Below are positions 51,301 to 63,930 of a stretch of DNA of 64,000 nt, one piece after another. The translations under genes and the position numbers were made by a program. The number at the start of each line of letters is the position of its first letter. Within the stretch, counting starts at the first letter, position 1. The stretch comes from Aptenodytes patagonicus (taxonomy: Eukaryota > Chordata > Aves > Sphenisciformes > Spheniscidae): NCBI RefSeq assembly GCF_965638725.1, contig NC_134953.1:39422854-39486853 (forward strand), given 5' to 3'. The notes below the pieces were generated by a model. The model was not told where the DNA came from, did not search any database, and saw nothing but the letters and a program-made list of their open reading frames with translations.

Positions 51301-53630
51301 CCAATAAAGAACAACTCTTCCCCACCTCCCCTGAACGTGCTCAAATTTGGATGCTAGAGCAAGAAGCATGAAACATCAATGGCAGAATCTGCCACTTTTC
51401 AAAGCAGTACCCGTACTTAATTTACCTTTCTGAAGCTTCCAAACATAATCAGAGTTTATCCACACGACTGCATGCTGGGGAGAAGACAGCAAAGTATCAT
51501 TCAGGGAAACTGCTCTGAATCATCTCTTTGCCCCAGGTATAAATAAGATTTGTGTTTCTCTCTTGGCATTCGCAGGCCCAGTCCCTTCTCCGGTGGCACG
51601 ATTCCCACCAGTACTGTAGCAAAACTGGGCAGCCCACTCAGAAAAACGTAGCTGGCAGCAAGCGTGTCTGCCATGCCAGTGGAATAACTTACTATCCACA
51701 GGTGAGCACGTGAACAGCAAAGGTAAGCAACACAGGATCTCTGTGGCGACAAGCCAATGCTGCTGGGTCGCATGGAGGGGAACCTGTAAAAGGCAGCAGG
51801 AGTGCTTTGCATGTAGCTGGGTACTTTTTCTTTAGTGTTCATCACATGACCCTCAACTGGCTAGGAAAAGCAACAATTTGCACTTACTTGTTTGGTCTGA
51901 ACTTCTTGCTTTGCTTTTTGATGCATTTGCTAGATGTCTCCAGTGGTTATCACTCTGGTGTCTGATAGGAGCCGATGCCTCCTCGCACGACAGCCCTCAT
52001 TTCCCCAGGGGATGTACACCGCTCTGTCAGGCTTCTGTGACGTTGGTAAGGTGGTCTCTGGTCCAGCGCAGTGGCCTCGGACATGCAGGGTGTGGGGGCA
52101 GAATGGGGACATCAACCAAACGCCTGTTCACAGAGAAGGATGGACACATAGGTGATATCAGGGAAAAACATACTGGATCTAAATAGATCGGTGTTCCCAT
52201 TCAGATAGAATTCAAAATAGCTGTATGTATCTGAAAAGAATGGGAATTATGGGTGTATATCAGTTGCTCTAGTCCGTCGTGGTAAATACCTCCCCAAAAT
52301 AAGACTCCCCAAGTTAGAACCCCGGATACTTTTTTAGTCCATTTTGTGTCTAGTGCAGTCTGGCTCAGAAAAAAAACTACAGACCTCTTGTTACAGGAGG
52401 GAAAATGGCTTAAAAAGGGAAATGATGAAGAGAGGCAGCATTGTTCTGTCCACCAGCTGTATATAGACAAGCCCCCAAATGTTTCTGATGCCTCTGTTTA
52501 AGGGAGGTGAGCATTGTTGACGAATTTAATTGAGCATCCTGCTGACAAGTGTTTCCAGGTCAGCACAGTCAGAGCTCCTGCGTGTGTGTGAGTGGTCGGG
52601 GCTGGAACACCTCAGAAATGAGTGTGCCTATATTTTCTTTGCCACAGTTTGCTGCCCTGAGGCTAGGCCGCCCTTACCTAACTTTGGTTGCTTCTAGGTG
52701 AAAACGTGGAGGAGACAGTCCGGCGAGAGGTGGCAGAAGAGGTGGGCCTGGAGGTGGAGTCACTCTGGTACTCAGCTTCTCAGCATTGGCCCTTTCCCAG
52801 CAGCTGCTTAATGATAGCTTGTCACGCATTGGTGAGAGCACAGCAGGCTGAGGTGAGCAGACTCAGGTTCCCCTAAGGCATTTCGCTGCCTGCCTTACGC
52901 AGCAAAATCTCTTTCAGTCCACAGACTTTAGCTTGGAGAGCATCAGATCCTCTCTAACTGCACTTTTCCATCAGCTTTCTCAACAAGTGAAGAACAAACT
53001 TCAAAATAATCGTATCTTCTGTTGCAACGTGCCAGATTTTGCACTGGTCACTGTATATATACAAGCCCAGAGCCCAACACCCCTATATTTTTTCCTCTGA
53101 ACTTTGCAGAGGAGGTACTCTCTAGTACTAATACCATATTTGCCATAGAACATACAGATTCTGCCGTGCTAATTACTGTGCTCAGCCACTGGTACTGCAG
53201 GCTGTGCCATGATAGAATAGGTCTACCTGATTTGTGGCTTCTGTAAGGAAACCAAGACAACAAAGCACCAGTGGATAGTAATGTCCTTTCCTGTATTGGC
53301 ATCAGCACTTAATTCAGGCATGGATAAAGTACTCTGGGCATTCTAGCACAGGATCTTTGTGGGTGCAAGAACCAGGTACCACCGCCCACATTTAAATCTG
53401 ATTTAAGGAATTGGTACTCTCTCATTTCTTTCCAGATCAGTATGAACAGCCTGGAACTAGAGGAAGCCCGTTGGTTTGGCCTGGAGGAAATAATGGAGGG
53501 TCTCAAGAGAGAGCCCAGGTCTTCAAAGCAAGACAATGGTAGTTTTTTACCCTGGTTCCCTCCCCAACAGGCCATTGCTCACCAGCTGATTTGTGAGTGG
53601 GTTAAGCAGCAAACTTCCCAGCCGGCTTAG
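48273..53630 (+). CDS. NUDT13: NUDT13, Nudix hydrolase 13 (whole spliced coding span)
   Basis: The protein is a Nudix hydrolase related to NADH diphosphatases (NUDT12 and bacterial NudC), reported as mitochondrial in mammals. Eight coding exons join in frame to about 348 residues (human 352) with the preferred junction between exons 3 and 4, or 341 with an alternative. Order: a short basic N-terminus that could be a mitochondrial targeting sequence, a divergent N-terminal domain, a zinc-ribbon-like segment with most cysteines lost, then the Nudix domain. The Nudix box G-x5-E-x7-R-E-V-x-E-E-x-G-L is complete, and S-Q-H-W-P-F-P-S-S follows, the NADH-diphosphatase signature. Introns hold no other recognisable gene. 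Confidence 0.95.
49250..49389 (+). CDS. NUDT13: NUDT13 coding exon 2
   Basis: This 140-nt exon reads [20 protein letters not shown], then [11 protein letters not shown], and ends at S-A-A. It matches human L-K-E-D-D-x-x-C-x-x-A-Q-x-x-G-x-F-Y-L-F-H. Acceptor TGCAG and donor GTAAGC are canonical. Confidence 0.94.
50063..50194 (+). CDS. NUDT13: NUDT13 coding exon 3 (3' end uncertain)
   Basis: The exon starts after a TTTTTAG acceptor and reads [20 protein letters not shown] then L-I-S-C-S-D and F-A-L-D-L-G. Conserved residues continue (W-D-D-S-S-S-I), so I favour a donor at GTGTCA after 50194. An alternative donor GTTGGG after 50170 keeps the frame but deletes that conserved stretch. Confidence 0.75.
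50548..50651 (+). CDS. NUDT13: NUDT13 coding exon 4 (5' end uncertain)
   Basis: The exon encodes [20 protein letters not shown] then [14 protein letters not shown]. It matches human E-L-K-G-S-F-x-E-L-R-K-A-L-F. Two acceptors three bases apart (CAG at 50544, GAG at 50547) are possible. The second pairs in frame with the long form of exon 3. The first would create a TGA with that form and fits only the short form. Confidence 0.78.
51576..51701 (+). CDS. NUDT13: NUDT13 coding exon 5, zinc-ribbon-like segment
   Basis: This 126-nt phase-0 exon reads [18 protein letters not shown], then V-A-G-S-K-R-V-C and I-T-Y-Y-P-Q. It corresponds to the zinc ribbon that precedes the Nudix domain in NADH diphosphatases. 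Only one cysteine remains at each knuckle, as I also recall for human NUDT13, so zinc binding is doubtful. Acceptor CGCAG, donor GTGAGC. Confidence 0.95.
51934..52045 (+). CDS. NUDT13: NUDT13 coding exon 6, start of Nudix domain
   Basis: The exon encodes [20 protein letters not shown], then P-S-F-P-Q-G-M-Y and S-G-F-C-D-V. It contains the first beta strands of the Nudix fold and the leading glycine of the Nudix box. The last base begins a glycine codon split with the next exon. Acceptor GCTAG, donor GTAAGG. Confidence 0.96.
52698..52852 (+). CDS. NUDT13: NUDT13 coding exon 7, Nudix catalytic helix
   Basis: The exon encodes [20 protein letters not shown], the metal-binding Nudix helix with the R-E-x-x-E-E glutamates intact. 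The substrate-class signature S-Q-H-W-P-F-P-S-S follows, then L-M-I-A-C-H-A. Acceptor TCTAG. The preferred donor is GCTGAG|GTGAGC at 52852; an earlier GTGAGA would shorten the exon. Confidence 0.95.
53436..53630 (+). CDS. NUDT13: NUDT13 terminal coding exon
   Basis: This 195-nt exon encodes 64 residues and a TAG stop (53628-53630). It includes [19 protein letters not shown] and the terminal [13 protein letters not shown]. It matches the human C-terminus A-I-A-H-Q-L-I-K-E-W-V. Acceptor TTCCAG. Confidence 0.95.
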   Translation: MSMNSLELEEARWFGLEEIMEGLKREPRSSKQDNGSFLPWFPPQQAIAHQLICEWVKQQTSQPA

Positions 53631-53885
53631 GCATGACTTCATCAAGTCTGCGATTCTACCAGAACTATGAAAGCTTGATACAAAAGCTTCCAAAGTTACT
53701 GAAGGCAAAGTCTGTGTTACAGTGAGGATAGCACCAGACTGATGGCAATCTTACACTCAGATACATAGACCTACAAAGCCACGTCTAAACTGATCATCCT
53801 CAGGCAATTCCGTGTACAGTGGATCACCTTTGAGATCCCATGACTTGCAGTAAATGTACAATAAAATTCTTCGTCCCAAAGCATC
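53631..53885 (+). other. NUDT13: Probable NUDT13 3' UTR with AATAAA
   Basis: An AATAAA lies at 53860-53865, about 230 bases after the stop, in the sequence acaataaaattc. A second AATAAA at 54017-54022 is an alternative. The cleavage position is inferred. Confidence 0.6.
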
Positions 53886-56787
53886 AAACTTACTGTGACC
53901 AGCTGCTGCTGTTGCCCAGCAAGCAACAGAACAGTGAGCCCCTGGCACCTATGTCCCATTTTCCTCCATTTTATCCATCTTGAATGGGTATCAAATGCAC
54001 AGTTTTTCCAGAAAAAAATAAAGGGACAGGGGCACCTTTCAGTGTTCACATTTGTATGGATCTGGAGGAACCATCAAAAAAACAGAAAAAAAGCCACTGC
54101 CTGTATGCTCTCCCCTTCTTCTGTTTCCCTTCCCATTCAATCTTCCAGTTTCATATAAAACATCCTATTTTTTTTGCAAATGTTAAGTGGGCTCCCACTT
54201 CATTGAGATATCTGAGCAACTAAAAATATCTCTAGAGGCACCATTTTCCCCACCAGTAAGACAGTGTTACTTCCATCCCAAGGAAGAAAGAACAGAGCTA
54301 TCTGGTAGTAGAGAGTGGAAGAGCAAAACCTACGTATAAGCATATTAGAAGAACTCAGATAATGCAAAGGTGAGAGGAACAGCTGCAAGAAAGGACTGCA
54401 CTTCCGACAGAGAAAAATCCTGAAAGGCACAATGCCTCTTACCCTGTGCCAAAAGTCTGTGGCTTGCCTGGAGAGCTGGTCTCGTTTTACTGATGAAATG
54501 GCATCACTTCTCTGGAGGGAGAGCGACAAAGAGACAGTCTGGGCAAGGAAAACTTAGTAAAACAGACGGATGGAAGGATGTTTGATCTGCCGCTGGTTTG
54601 GGCTGACAGTCCTTTCTGCCTACTTGGTCAGAGTTCAAATGCCAAGATTGCAAAGCCATCAGTACAGATACTTGAAGGGGAAACAGGAATGCATCACTGA
54701 CTGCCACCATTAGGGTTCATTGCAGGTGAAAGACCTTCTGAGCAATGGTAAAAATCTGGAGTCATGACACCTGAGCAATAAGTAAAAAAGAAGGCTTTCT
54801 CACACTGTTGAGACATGCTTTGTTTCCTCAGGTTAATTTTACTTTAGGAGGTTGGGAGGGGATTCTTTCAGGCCATGGTGGCATGTGCGAACACCTTTCC
54901 CACCCGAACTCACAGTCAATAAACCCCACGTGTCAGAGCATGTCTTTCATGTTTGTGAACTCAGTCTGTCAGTCATCCTGGTAAGAATGTACTCTGGTAC
55001 AGCCAAGGGCATGCTTCCTCCCCTCCAGCCCAGCCAGACACACCACAGGAGCCCACACGCCACTGAACTTAACTACAACACTGCTGCATCCAGTTTGCTT
55101 TAAAACATGTCTTGCTGCCTCTCTTCATAGTAGTTCCTCCTGCTTTCTCTCCCATCACACCATTTTAATTCCCCAGCATTTCTCTCTTCCTCTCTCATCT
55201 CTGGAATCTGCCATTTTAATTTTCAGCCTCACTCCTTTCTTCCCCTTCTCTGCAGTAGAAGATATTGAAGAGTTAGATACCTGCCAGCAAGATATTCCCG
55301 CTTCTCATCCTCCTTCCTACTTCTCCTTAATGCCTTCCCAGCTCACCCTTATGTCATTCATTAATGTGCCCCGAGTTTGCTTCCAGTGTACAACATCCAG
55401 CTTGAAGTACTTAGTACTTTTTAATATCCACACATGATCTGTTCTCTCAGTGGCAGAAAAAGGACTAAGAAATAAAAGCAGCAAAAAGTAGTACATATGA
55501 GTGAAAGGAGGAACAGCTGTGTGACTTCTGCAATAATCTGAGCTTTGTGTGTTTTTTGTACTTTTACAATACATATTTGCAGTGTATGTCTTTGTCAAAC
55601 CAGCTACAGTGTGATCAGATTCAACATCAGAGAAAACTCACCTGGGTTTGGGAATCACTGGGTTACTCTGCTTATTAAATGATGGGTTTTAACATCAACA
55701 TGCAGGCTATCAGTGAGCTCTAACTGAAACAGAGCAAGTACTGACTGACACCAGCTCCTTCAGAACTGTCCCTTCTACGTTGCTGATACAGACCTGTCTT
55801 GGTAGGTGTCCCTTGGGGGTGATGTGGGCACCACCAAGATTTTGAGACACAACATAAGGCAGACTGCTCACAGGAGATGTGATCATTACTGCTGCCCCTT
55901 TGCTCGATGCCAGTGGGCCAGACACTGGGCTGAGGCTGCTAGATATCCGTAGACTTCAGGACAACTCTAAGAGTTGCAGTACGTCTCATGCTCTGACTAT
56001 TTCAGATTTCATCAGTTACTGCCTTGTTTTCTACAAGAAGAAATTTAAGAGGAAAAGCAAAGCTATTTTCTCATTTGTTTGCTTCTGTGACTCACCTTTT
56101 AAAACACAGTTTTAAATGTCTGCATGTTCCTTTTAATTATCAATCAGAAAAAAAGTCTTTTCAATCTACTCAAATAGGTTTTTTTTGTAGAGCAAGAACA
56201 ACTCCAAAGCAGTATTTCCATTACAACTTTTAAAGGTCCTCAAATTTTAAACTGTTTTAAAAAAATCCTTAATCCATACCCTTTTGACTTAGGTATGAAG
56301 CCATAATGGTGGCCTCTATTCTTGATGTTAAAAAAGCAGGAATGATTATAGGCAGTGCCCAGCTATGAACAGGACAGAAAAACAAGATGAGAGAGACATT
56401 GTTCTCACTTGCATTTGCCTCAGAAATCTGGCTGAAACCTGAGTAATACTCGCTGCAGTCAAGACAGAACATGTTCCCTAAAGGCAGGTGACCTGGAAAA
56501 AGAAACAGGCAATTCCTGACAGATGCTTCTTCAAGAAAACACAGTAGGGCTTTTCCATGTAAAAGATATCAAGCAGGCCAAAGGGACGTAGCAACATATT
56601 TCTCTCAAAAACACATCCATTAAATGAATCCTCTTTGGGGACACTTGGCTTGTATAAATCACTGAGACTTCACAGCTTTCAGAGACTGCAAGGGCTTGGG
56701 ACTTACAGCAAGATGTACCACTGAAAAGCAGTCAGCCTGTGACATTGCAACCCCATTGTTTACAAGTATTACCAGTCCGCAGGATAC
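53886..56787. other. Intergenic, no gene recognised
   Basis: AT-moderate sequence downstream of NUDT13 with only short chance open frames. No repeat family was recognised before the CR1 that begins near 56788. Confidence 0.65.
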
Positions 56788-57755
56788 ATGGGCAGCTCAG
56801 TTTTGGGGCCGGTCTTGTTCAATATCTTTATCGATGATCTGGATGAGGGGATTGAGTGCACCCTCAGTAAGTTTGCAGACGACACCAAGTTGGGTGGGAG
56901 TGTTGATCTGCTCGAGGGTAGGAAGGCTCTGCAGAGGGACCTGGACAGGCTGGATCGATGGGCCCAGGCCAACTGTATGAGGTTCAACAAGGCCAAGTGC
57001 CGGGTCCTGCACTTCGGCCACAACAACCCCATGCAGCGCTACAGGCTTGGGGAAGAGTGGCTGGAAAGCTGCCTGTCGGAAAAGGACCTGGGGGTGTTGG
57101 TTGATAGCCGGCTGAACGTGAGCCGGCAGTGTGCCCAGGCGGCCAAGAAGGCCAATGGCATCCTGGCCTGTATCAGAAATAGTGTGGCCAGCAGGAGTAG
57201 GGAAGGGATCGTGCCCCTGTACTCGGCCCTGGTGAGGCCGCACCTCAATACTGTGTTCAGTTTTGGGCCCCTCACTACAAGAAGGACGTTGAGGTGCTGG
57301 AGCATGTCCAGAGAAGGGCAACGAGGCTGGTGAGGGGTCTGGAGAACAAGTCTTATGAGGAGCAGCTGAGGGAACTGGGGTTGTTTAGCCTGGAGAAAAG
57401 GAGGCTGAGGGGAGACCTCATCGCTCTCTGCAACTACCTGAAAGGAGGTTGTAGCGAGGTGGGTGTCGGTCTTTTTTCCCAAGTAACAAGCGATAGGACA
57501 AGAGGAAATGGCCTCAAGTTGCGCCAGGGGAGGTTTAGATTGGATGTAAGGAAAAATTTCTTTCCTGAAAGAGTGGTGAAACATTGGAACAGGCTGCCCA
57601 GGGAAGTGGTGGAGTCCCCATCCCTGGAGGTATTTAAAAGACGAGTAGATGAGGCACTTAGGGACATGGTTTAGTGGACATGGTGGTGTTGGGTTGACGG
57701 TTGGACTCAATGATCTTAGAGGTCTTTTCCAACCTTAATGATTCTATGATTCTAA
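56788..57755 (+). mobile_element. CR1 LINE, 5'-truncated copy with ORF2 reverse-transcriptase C-terminus
   Basis: About 0.97 kb of a non-LTR retrotransposon of the avian CR1 family. The first frame (56788-57333) reads [17 protein letters not shown] then F-A-D-D-T-K-L-G-G, the F-A-D-D active-site motif of the reverse transcriptase. A second frame (57294-57674) carries the CR1 C-terminal region ([16 protein letters not shown], then [13 protein letters not shown]). A frameshift around 57245-57295 separates the frames, so it is inactive. It ends with the usual CR1 tail, gattctatgattct at 57740-57753. Confidence 0.95.
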
Positions 57756-60700
57756 AGTAGTAACATCCATCTGATTAATTTGAAATAGCTTTTCAGAGAG
57801 CAATGCTGGCAGGTTCAGAGCAGCATTCCACCTACCTACCAAAAGCTGCAGGGCATAAAAGTTATGTTTATCTCCAACAGGTGCCAGCAGAGGATTAAAG
57901 TAACCAAATCACCTGACACAACTTGTCTATCTCTGACTGAGGGAGCTTAGGAAAATCTTACCTGGAAATGGCATGGACTGAGAAGGCTTGTTTCGCTTAC
58001 CACATGCTCTCCCATCACCCTGGGCTGCTCTGCTGCTGCATGGAGAGGTCACATTTTCCTACCCAGAGAGGTACTCATCCATTGTGAATGGCAGAAAGTC
58101 TGACTTCAGCATTACAGGTCAAGGAGGAAGCTCTTACATCAAGAAATTACTTCACCTTAAAACATGCTCTGAGACACAGTGGACACATGCTGAATCTGAT
58201 GTTTAGCCTGAGAGGACATGAGCACTTAATGGAATGCCCTGACAACATGACCGTGTTAAAGTCATTTTTCAAGTAACCATGAGCAGTTCAACTCTGGCAG
58301 CTGCAAGGGACAGGTTGTCAGAACTTGTAATTACACAAATACAATTCCTGTGCTTCAGTCTGAAGCACTGCTGAAATGAATTCAGCAGCCCCAGTCTTCA
58401 GCTCCCATTTAAAACTTGTTCACTTTACAACTTAGCAAGAGATGGCAAGCAGCTGTGTGAGGGAAAAAATATTGCCAGATGTCATTCATGCAACAATGCA
58501 TGCACCTGGGAACGACTGAGCACCACCAAACCTACTTTTGTTAAAAAAAAAAGGCCAAGTTGCCAATCTGGAAATGGTGTGACTTCCATTTTCTTTAAGA
58601 GCCATCAGTGGTATTTTGTAGATAATCAGGTGCACTCAGTGATGTCCAGAATCGTAATTACATGGAGAAACTGAAGTTGGCATCAGCTGTCACAAACATG
58701 AGAAAGATCACAGAGGCAGACACACAAAGCCTCTCCAGCTCCCTCACGGGGAGAGCAATATTGGCACAGGAACAGAAAATGCTGATACGATGTCCTTCTC
58801 CACTGGTCCTTGTGCTCAACTGTAAGTAGCACCGTTTTATACAGCATTCTCTACAAAACTTCACATCGAAACAAAATACAGCTACAGAGAGAAATAGCAG
58901 AAGTTAGGAGACAAGGCAAGGAAGAGATTTTTCAGTAAGATTTGAAGTGATTGGGAAAAAAAGAGTGATATGCAGTAAGGTTGTTCTAATGGCAGGAAAT
59001 GCAAAGGCGGCTCTATTTCTATGAGTGGAACTATTGCAAAGGGACCCAGAAGATGTACTAGTGTATTAATAGAAGCAGAAAAAGAAGAAAGATGAGGTTT
59101 AGGATAGGGACAGAAGCAAATGCACACATCACTTTTACTAATAAGTCTAAGAATCTCAACAAGATCTTTTAAGGAATGGGGAGCTGAAAATTCATAAATG
59201 GTAAGGTGGTCAGTACAGCCAGGGTGCTAAATGTGTGTTGGACTAGGACAAGAGCAGCTATATAGCTTTACCTGTGAAACATTGTTGACTGATTTGTCTA
59301 ACAGGAACACAGCAAAAGCAAATAGGTACTGCACAAAATTCAGTAACTGTGATCTGTCTGAACAACAAAAACTTGGAAAGTTTTTATTAGTGAAAGAAAA
59401 TATGTCTACAGTCACAAGGGGTACACAGTAATGATCTGAGGAAATATTATAGTTAAATATGGCTGCTGTCAGTATGCAGCAAGGAGAATGCCTAGATTAA
59501 ACTAGATTATATTCCAACACTATAACTGTATGGCCTTATAACTGCAGGTAAGGTTAATAACCTTCACCAATTAAAAAAAAAAAAGGTCTGATCTGAGCTA
59601 ATTTAGATTAACATCACTGCAGTCTTGGATATCATTACTCCTTTTTCCCATCAAATTATAAAGTCTTTACTGGAAATATCTCATTTTCTGCCTCCTACCT
59701 GCAACAGTGGTCAAGTCACCTATGTATTTTTTTTCTGAATGAACTGAACTTTACCTTCACATTAGCTCTTGTTCTTCACTTGCCATCCTTGTATGCTTGC
59801 AAAATTGTGAATATCTATCTGGGAGTGTTGACCCGCTTAAGTATAGGCTCTATTCCAAACAGCAATCCACACTTTACCCAGGAGTAACACACAATGTGAT
59901 ATTCTTCTGCCTCCATTAATTACTTCGCTTCTTAGCTACAGTTTCACACCAGAAACCTGCAAGTTGTTCATGACACTGCATTCCACAAGACAGTTTCCTA
60001 GCCTGGAAGCACAGCCAGCACATATTCCTACATCTGCCTGTTGTTTCTATCCTATTTCAACAGGACAAGTTGTTGCTGTATGTTACTGTAAGAATTCAAA
60101 CACAAGATAAACTGAATTGTGACCACAACAGCAATCTCAGTTATTTGCCCTGAAAGCACAGTTCTGTTGTTGAATTAATTATCCACTATTGGCACCTGGA
60201 ATTTGTAATAGGAGACCTTCTCCATCCTCACGAGGTGGTAATCAGGTTCCTCAGCTGGTGGCTGAGGAACATGCTTGATGCACATCAACTAAGGTGATGT
60301 TTTAGGCTTCACACCCCTGACTTTTCATATTCTTGAGCAATCCACTTTTTTCAACAGCTCTGTATTCTGCTGTTTAAGCTGAGAACCCCAACTGCCCTCC
60401 ATGGTGATATTTTCTTAGGGGAATAAACAAAGTTGGAAAAAGAAATAAATTTCCATCTTAGACCTGCCAGAACAGATGCTCTTGTGTTCCATTCCAAAGA
60501 CGTAAATGGCAAAAGGGAGGGCAGCTGTTGCAGCTTTTGCAGCGTCCCAAGGGATCCCGAAGTGGTACAAAGGGCCTGCCCTGACTCCCGCTGCTATTTA
60601 AAAACAAAATCCAGTTTGTCCCATGAGTTAGGTAAGTAGCTACAGCAGGAGCTGTGCAAACATTCATTAAAAAATGCTTTTCCACCACTGCAACTAACAC

Positions 60701-63050
60701 ATGCCCTGGAGATAACTGTTACTCCTATACTGCAGTGTTAGAAAGGAAAGGCAGGAGGCAAGCGTCGTGCAGGGAGGTGATCTTTCATGGCAACAGAGAA
60801 GGCTGACATCCACTTACATGGCAAGGATGCTGAAAACAGTTTATTTGCAGGAGATCCATGTAAGCATAGGGACTTCAAATAGCAGGTAGTATCACTGATA
60901 CCAGACTGCACTTGAACACAGCTGGAAGATGAAAGATCCATTATTTGTTTTCTTGCTTGAAACACACCAGTCAACAACTACGCCATTCAGAACCGGGCTA
61001 CAGGGGTCAAGCCACAAACAAGAAAACTACATTTCTGGGAAGGGTCAGAAGTTCTAGGATGAACAAGGCTGTATGAAAGGCAGATGCTCAAGTGAGCAAA
61101 GTGAATAAATTGTGTTGGAATGCAGTTCTACTTAAATTAATTTAGAATATAATGGAAACTTTGATAGCAATCCACTGAAAGGGAACTCCACTGCACTTGT
61201 CTTCCCTAATTAATTCCATCAGGCTTCCTTCACTAAAAATACTCTCTTTCAAAATTAAAAGCAGAAACGCCTCATATGTTACTTCAAAGCAGTGGAAGAG
61301 GCAGCATAGAAATGCTTATTCTTCGATGGCAAATTCTCTCGTGAGCAATTCCAGAGTCTTGAAGGTCTCCACTGTGAAGCTGCTAAACAAATGTAAATAG
61401 TTGGAATAAGTACAGCCCCACAGAAATAACAGTCCAACTGATAGAAAAGTAAGATTATCTAAGAAGCAAGATCAGCTGAAGTGCTTCCAAAAGAGCAGCT
61501 TTGTTCCAAACATTAGCTCAGAAGTTTTCTTCACATACTACATTAGAAGAGTCCTTTGATCTATTTTCACCTTTTGTATAGTGCAGGCCACAAGAGAGTT
61601 TAAATGTGATCATGTTCTTGAAACTGAATTTTTTTTTAAAGTATCTAAACTTGATCTAACTACTCATCAGTGGAGAATTTTATGTAGCTTCAGTGTTAAT
61701 TACCTTCCCTGTTAAAACATAAACCCTTTTTAAGGTTCAGGTACATCTGTTTTCCACCACTAACTGCTGGTTATCCTTGACTGCTAGAGTCAAGAATTCC
61801 TGTTACCCCAATTTTTCCAGTGTAGATTTGTCTAACTCAATCTCATTCCACCTCGCCTCTCTGCAGTCCAAACTCCTTGAACTTTAGCAGCATCTTTATA
61901 CTTCCGAATTCTTGTTGTCCATCTCTAATCCCTGTCCAACTTGCCAGTGCTCTCCCTAAATTGTTGACAAAGTAACTTATACAACATCAATGGAAGACAA
62001 ATGTGGAGGTAGCATAGCCATCATACCCTTCAACCACATTAATTCCATGCATTCACGTACAGAATCTCCAATATTTATAATATTGTACTGGAGTATTTTA
62101 CCAGATATTTGTCATTTGCAAAAACAAACAAAAATTTGGAAAAAAAACCCCAAACAAACCACGAGCACAGATCTGTAGGGAAGTCAGCAAGCAAGCATTC
62201 ATTGCACATTGTCAAGATCTCATGAATTTCAATGAAACTATGCCAATGTGTGACTTCCGAAGAATTTTCTGTGCATTGGTCAAACTCAGTTGGCATGGCA
62301 GTCAGATACTGAAACTCATCATCCAACAAGCGTCCAAGTCCTGCATGGAAACAACTTTTGCTACATTCTGCTTTGTCAGTTAAAATAATGCCAACACTTA
62401 ACATGCAAAAAAATTAAAACAAAGACGTCAACTAAATGGACTCCAAACCTTAAGACTAATAATAACAACATTATTATTATTATTATTAATAATAATAATA
62501 GTAATTCAGTCCTTTAAAAGCAATTAGGTATGCCTTCAGGATCAATCAGGCTTTTGTATCATTGAATACTATGTTTCTGAATATGTTTAAAAAAACCAAA
62601 ACAAACAAAACCCAAAACCTCAACCAATGAGCTTCTCTTCTACTAGTTAAGACACTTGATTAATTGTTGCATGGAAGAAAAATTAAGAAAAGACTAGTAG
62701 AAACCGATTCAGATCTGGCAGGACTGCGTTTTTGCTGTCTGTAAGTCAAGAATTTCTACATATTTTAGTTCAAATTTATCTTGTTAAAATTAAGTCTTCA
62801 TATCTAGAATAGATTTTTTCATTCCATGTGAAAGCAACATGCTGAACACCTTCTAGCTACATTTTCACTGAAAAACAAAGCAAAACTGTTCAGACTGGCC
62901 TCATATACAGTTACTGCTGGCACGATACCAACATTCAGCAGTAACGGAATTCAAAAAATGCCCAATTATGAAAATGCTTTAACTCCGAGAACTTCTGATA
63001 CTGCACTGAGGAAGTTATGCATACCTTCAAAGAAAAAAAAAAGTCTCCAG
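57756..63050. other. Intergenic region between NUDT13/CR1 and ECD, no gene recognised
   Basis: About 5.3 kb of AT-rich sequence with only short open frames lacking known motifs. It contains A-rich runs (near 58540 and 59573) and a (TTA)n/(TAA)n palindromic microsatellite at 62471-62500. No RNA gene was recognised. Confidence 0.65.
62471..62500. repeat. (TTA)n/(TAA)n palindromic microsatellite
   Basis: A TTA run changes to a TAA run around the TTAA at 62486-62489, giving a perfect inverted repeat with 13-bp arms (62475-62500). Confidence 0.9.
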
Positions 63051-63711
63051 TAATCAAGTTGTATTTCTGCTTTTATTTAAATAAATTCAAAAAAATACTT
63101 ATTGCCAATATTTACATATTCAATCCAATTACTTTTCAAATCCTCCTGGTTAATAAAGAACAGATTCTTACAGTAATTATCCGAAGTTCTTACAGTGAAG
63201 CATTGTACTTTTGGAAAAAGCGATTAAGTGTCTGCTGAACATTTAACCAGCGTTCCCAAATCCACGAGAGAACACTGTTCCTTTAATATGCTATTCCCCC
63301 ATCTCCCCCTGAAGGCAGCAGCATTTTCAGAACATGAACTGCTTTCCAGATATTGAAACCACCTAGTAATGGGTAAAAGGACACTTTAGAAATATGGCAA
63401 ATGGGATCATTGATTTGAAAAATTGAAGACAGGTTTTGTAATACAAGTTTCATTCAAGTCACAATATCATTTTTCGGTTTTCTGAAAACATGTTAGCCCT
63501 GGAAAAATCTGACTGCTATCCACGATAGTATCCAAACAGATGGCTTTTGCAGGTAAATTCACTTTGCATCTTTAAAGTCACACATAACTAATGCATAAAA
63601 TGCTTTACATTCAAACCTTTTGCCTCTTCTTCCAAATACTGCTAGTCTTTCTGTGCTTCATTTCTGAATCAGCCGTGGCTTCTGAATTAAGACAGTCTTT
63701 CATTCTGTTGC
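63050..63711 (-). other. ECD: ECD 3' UTR (probable)
   Basis: This sequence lies 3' of the ECD stop codon. The first minus-strand AATAAA that I find is at 63072-63077, giving a UTR of about 0.65 kb. The end is approximate. Confidence 0.6.

Positions 63712-63930
<219 letters not shown>

Noticed and set aside
56797-57710. Minus-strand frames of 174 and 223 codons
   Set aside because: They are antisense shadows of the plus-strand CR1 reverse-transcriptase region.
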